Source: CAZSSM01 sp964609385
GTDB lineage: Bacteria; Planctomycetota; Planctomycetia; Isosphaerales; Isosphaeraceae
Direction: 5' to 3'
Length of the DNA: 17,787 nt
NCBI GenBank assembly: GCA_964609385.1
Contig: CAZSSM010000116.1
Span: 1-17,787 of the forward strand
A model generated the notes under the pieces. The model searched no databases. It was not told the origin of the DNA and was given only the letters and a program-made list of their open reading frames with translations. Shown piece after piece: positions 15,102 to 17,787 of this stretch; the first letter of the stretch is position 1; each line of letters opens with the position of its first letter. Both the position numbers and the translations under genes were made by a program.

Positions 15102-15770
15102 TCAGGTCGCGTCATGCGGTTTCGTCGGGCGTCCATTGCGGGCCTCAACGTCGCGCCAGAGGTACCAAATCGCAACGCTTCGGTGGGGTCTCCAGGGCTC
15201 GGCCAACTCCTGACAGGTGGCGGGATCGGGCACCTCGTCCAGTTGGAAGTGATCACGGATCCCGACCCGGACGCCGAGGTCACCCACCGGGAGCACATCG
15301 GGGCGGTTTAGCGCGAAGATGAGGAACATCTCGGCCGTCCAACGCCCGACCCCTTTAATCGTCGTCAAGGTCGCGATCACCTGCTCGTCATCGGCCTCCG
15401 TGATCCGGTCCAGCCCGATCGCCTTGTCGGAGGCCGCCTCGGCCACGTTGAGCACGTATCGGGCCTTGACTCCAGAGAGGCCCGCCTCGCGGAGACCGTT
15501 GAACCCTAGGCCCGTGATCGAAGCGGGCGTCAGGGTTGTCGCGGCGGCCCGCTCCAGCCGCGCGTAGATCGACGCGGCCGCCTTGGATGAGATCTGCTGG
15601 CCGACAATGGCCCGGATCAGGACCGCCAAGTGGTCGTCGCGACGGCGAATTCGGCACGGGCCATGCTCGGCGATCAGACGCTTCATCCGAGCGTCGATTC
15701 GACTCAGATGTCGCGTTGCCTCGTGCCAGGGATCATCATCGTCGGGGCGACCAGTCGGGGAAGATGCCAA
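15102..15770 (-). CDS. DNA-3-methyladenine glycosylase II-type (AlkA/HhH-GPD) base-excision enzyme
   Basis: The 222-residue protein has the HhH-GPD pattern: LAVLIRAIVGQQISSKAA (48-65), the helix-hairpin-helix TIKGVGRWTAEMFLIFAL (137-154) and the catalytic-loop PVGDLGVR (161-168) with Asp164 as the catalytic aspartate. No iron-sulfur Cys cluster is seen, which favours AlkA-type rather than EndoIII/MutY. It should excise alkylated purines from DNA in the cytoplasm. The start is TTG at 15770, supported by GGAG (15781-15778) at 7 nt; the first Met is only at residue 29, inside the fold. It is divergent from the kinase gene and lies 185 nt upstream of the amidohydrolase on the same strand, so the two may or may not be co-transcribed. 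Confidence 0.93.
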   Translation of the reverse strand: MASSPTGRPDDDDPWHEATRHLSRIDARMKRLIAEHGPCRIRRRDDHLAVLIRAIVGQQISSKAAASIYARLERAAATTLTPASITGLGFNGLREAGLSGVKARYVLNVAEAASDKAIGLDRITEADDEQVIATLTTIKGVGRWTAEMFLIFALNRPDVLPVGDLGVRVGIRDHFQLDEVPDPATCQELAEPWRPHRSVAIWYLWRDVEARNGRPTKPHDAT

Positions 15771-15777
15771 GAATGAA

Positions 15778-15781
15778 CTCC
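15778..15781 (-). promoter_or_regulatory. Shine-Dalgarno GGAG deciding a TTG start
   Basis: The minus-strand GGAG is 7 nt from TTG at 15770-15768. It is the main reason to accept a non-ATG start for the glycosylase gene. Confidence 0.55.
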
Positions 15782-15909
15782 GAAGGGGTTTGGACGAGGT
15801 CGGCGAACCACGTCATCGAATTGTCCGATTGTACCCCTCCCGAGAGCGACTTAGGATGGGACGATGCGATCTTGTCGGTTTGCCAGTCTGGTGCGGGGGT
15901 GGAAATCCG

Positions 15910-17787
15910 TTGATTGGCGTGGGGAGCACACTGAACGACCGCTTCACCCTGGTGAAAGAGCTGGGGCGTGGTGGCATGGGCACGGTGTACCGCGCCGAGG
16001 ACGGTCTGCTCCAGCGGACCGTGGCGATCAAGGTGCTCCACGAGATCGACTCGACCGATCTAGCCCGCCAAGTCCGACTTGAAGCTCAGATCTCGGCACG
16101 CCTGACTCATGAGCATATTGTTCGGCTCTACGATATCGGCGAACAAGCCGGAGCCCTCTTCCTCATCATGGAAGAGGTCGACGGGTCGAGCTTCTTCCGG
16201 AGACGACCGGCGCTCGACCTCGCCGAACGGTTGCGGATCCTGGCCGAGGTCTGTGAAGCGCTCGACTTCGCGCACCATCAGGGGGTCATCCATCGGGACC
16301 TCAAGCCGGGCAACATCCTCTTGACCGACCGCGATCGGGCCAAGCTCTCCGACTTCGGCCTCTCGATCCTCGCCGAGGATCCCGAGGCCCAACAGACCGG
16401 CGTGGTCCGCGGCACGCCGCACTACATGAGTCCCGAACAAGCCCGAGGCCGTCGACTCGATCACCGCAGCGACCTCTACTCGATCGGCATCCTGCTCTAC
16501 GAGTGCGCCACCGACACCCTGCCGTTCCTCGGCGTGCCGATGGCGGTCATGTCGCAGCATGTCAACTCCGATCCCGAGCCGGCCGAGCAGCGCAACCCCG
16601 AACTCAGCCCGCCCCTGGCCGAGCTGATCGGACGCTTGTTGGCCAAACGGCCCACCGATCGGCCCCGAACCGGGCTTGAGGTCGCCGACCAACTCCGACG
16701 CTGTCGCGCGCCGCTGGTCGCCTCGGAGTCCGAGCACCCCGACGAAGCCCCGCAACCGACGCTCGCCCTGCCCCGCGCTCTGGCCGAACATCCAACACCG
16801 CTGGAGGGCGAATCGACCAAGGCCGGGCTCGAATCGACGCGGTTCCGACCCGACGCGACCGCCGTGCCCTCCACCTCGAAGACGACCAAGACGAAGACCT
16901 CCAAGGCCGAACGACGCGCCCGCACCATGATTGAACGGATCGAGACCGGTCCGATTCTGATGGCGCCTGACCAACGCTATCTGATCGGTCATTACCTGGC
17001 CTATCTGCTGGGCGGATGTCGACGCCATGGGTTCCTCCGTCGACGTCCATTGGACCCGCTCAACGCCGACCGCGCGCGACTCCTCACCGCCCTGACCTGG
17101 TTGACCCACACCGGAGGGACCGACGAGGACATCGCCGAGGCCGATGCGCTGCTCCGCGAACGTCTGGATATTCGCCCCCGCCTCAACCCGATCATCGTCT
17201 GCAAGTATCTGATCTACCGGCAATCTGAAGAACGTCGCGAGCGGCTCCGCGAACTCCGCGACCGGCTCCACGACGTCAGCGACTATGCCCAGACTCATCT
17301 GACTAACGCACGGGGGATCCTCAATCCCGGCTTGATCCCTCGAGCCATCCCGGATCTGCGCCGGGTCGCGCCGCGACGGACCGAGATCGATGACGATCTG
17401 GTGGCCCGATGGAACCGGGTCTCAGAGGTCTGGCGGAGTCGGCCCGACTTCCGACAAGCGGTGCTCCAATACGCAACCCGACGCGCCTGGACTGATCCGT
17501 CGCATGTCGAGCTTTGGCCCGAGGTGGTCTATCCGCTGATCGAGCGGGCCCGCTGGCAGAAGCGGTTGCGGACCCGCCCGGAGCAGCTCTGGGACGGCGT
17601 CTGCGAGACCCTCACGCTCCAGCAGCCGGCCGGTTGGCGACTCGATCGTGCCTTCCGTTCCGCCGTTCCGCAGCAGGTCGCTGAGCAACTGGATCGGGAC
17701 GTTGCCGAGCAGGAGTTCGCGGAAGTCGAGCCGACCGTCAACGAATCGCATTCCATCCCTGCCGTCGAAGTGGACGAGCCGGCCGAC
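15910..17787 (+). CDS. Serine/threonine protein kinase with a long C-terminal extension; 3' end outside window
   Basis: The frame is open to the last base, so the gene is truncated by the window (626 residues seen). I place the start at TTG 15910, with a GGGGGTGG-like site about 7 nt upstream; GTG 15919 and ATG 15856 in the same frame are alternatives. The kinase domain is complete: LGRGGMGTVY glycine loop (18-27), VAIK (Lys41), HRDLKPGN catalytic loop (128-135, Asp130), DFG (148-150), GTPHYMSPEQ (168-177), and a domain end near 265. This is a Hanks-type, PknB-like kinase with every catalytic residue present. After it comes a Thr/Lys-rich linker (about 265-335) and then about 290 residues beginning DQRYLIGHYLAYLLGG, rich in Arg, Leu and Trp (WNRVSEVWRSRPDFRQAVL, ELWPEVVYPLIERARWQKRL), with no membrane helix. 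I do not recognise this part. Confidence 0.92.
   Translation, partial: MIGVGSTLNDRFTLVKELGRGGMGTVYRAEDGLLQRTVAIKVLHEIDSTDLARQVRLEAQISARLTHEHIVRLYDIGEQAGALFLIMEEVDGSSFFRRRPALDLAERLRILAEVCEALDFAHHQGVIHRDLKPGNILLTDRDRAKLSDFGLSILAEDPEAQQTGVVRGTPHYMSPEQARGRRLDHRSDLYSIGILLYECATDTLPFLGVPMAVMSQHVNSDPEPAEQRNPELSPPLAELIGRLLAKRPTDRPRTGLEVADQLRRCRAPLVASESEHPDEAPQPTLALPRALAEHPTPLEGESTKAGLESTRFRPDATAVPSTSKTTKTKTSKAERRARTMIERIETGPILMAPDQRYLIGHYLAYLLGGCRRHGFLRRRPLDPLNADRARLLTALTWLTHTGGTDEDIAEADALLRERLDIRPRLNPIIVCKYLIYRQSEERRERLRELRDRLHDVSDYAQTHLTNARGILNPGLIPRAIPDLRRVAPRRTEIDDDLVARWNRVSEVWRSRPDFRQAVLQYATRRAWTDPSHVELWPEVVYPLIERARWQKRLRTRPEQLWDGVCETLTLQQPAGWRLDRAFRSAVPQQVAEQLDRDVAEQEFAEVEPTVNESHSIPAVEVDEPAD

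Noticed and set aside
16060..17298. Minus-strand open frame (412 codons) opposite the kinase
   Set aside because: The plus frame contains a full set of kinase catalytic motifs; the minus frame is Gly/Arg-rich noise.

Overview
The window reads as a stretch of a Planctomycetota chromosome. It is GC-rich, and it carries several families that are strongly associated with that phylum: a formylglycine-type sulfatase, a very long PVC-type membrane-bound dehydrogenase ending in a CxxCH haem motif, a paired DUF1592-group cytochrome and DUF1552 protein, an ECF sigma factor with a membrane anti-sigma candidate, and a Ser/Thr kinase with a long C-terminal extension. An Isosphaeraceae-like member is my best guess, from general gene content only. 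I see no tRNA, rRNA, CRISPR array, insertion sequence or phage gene.

Layout. Positions 1-1026 (+) hold the 3' part of a sulfatase gene. A small uncharacterised gene (1062-1589, -) converges on it and diverges from a metallo-beta-lactamase-fold hydrolase (1858-2511, +). The spacer between these two holds a diverged direct duplication that includes a ribosome-binding site, start codon and first codons. The hydrolase is followed at once by the 1188-residue PVC dehydrogenase (2584-6150, +), which ends in a strong hairpin containing its own stop codon.

From 6257 to 13015 everything is on the minus strand. Read in transcription order it is: a DUF433-containing protein (12254-13015), an ECF sigma factor (11503-12054), a single-pass membrane protein in the anti-sigma position (10872-11597), a secreted or anchored DUF1592-group cytochrome with a roughly 420-residue acidic coiled-coil N-terminus (7612-10875), and a Tat-exported DUF1552 protein (6257-7612). 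The last four are joined by overlaps (95 nt, ATGA, TGATG), so they look like one translationally coupled operon. A cytoplasmic sigma factor and membrane partner would then be co-made with two exported proteins, suggesting that the pair controls, or responds to, this envelope system.

The right end holds an N-acyl-D-amino-acid deacylase-family amidohydrolase (13345-14916, -), an AlkA-type DNA glycosylase with a TTG start (15102-15770, -), and, divergent from it, a Ser/Thr protein kinase (from about 15910, +) that runs off the window.

The most interesting parts are the sigma/anti-sigma/coiled-coil-cytochrome/DUF1552 operon, the duplicated translation-start region before the hydrolase, and the uncharacterised C-terminal half of the kinase. 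All functional statements come from motif reading; no database search was possible.
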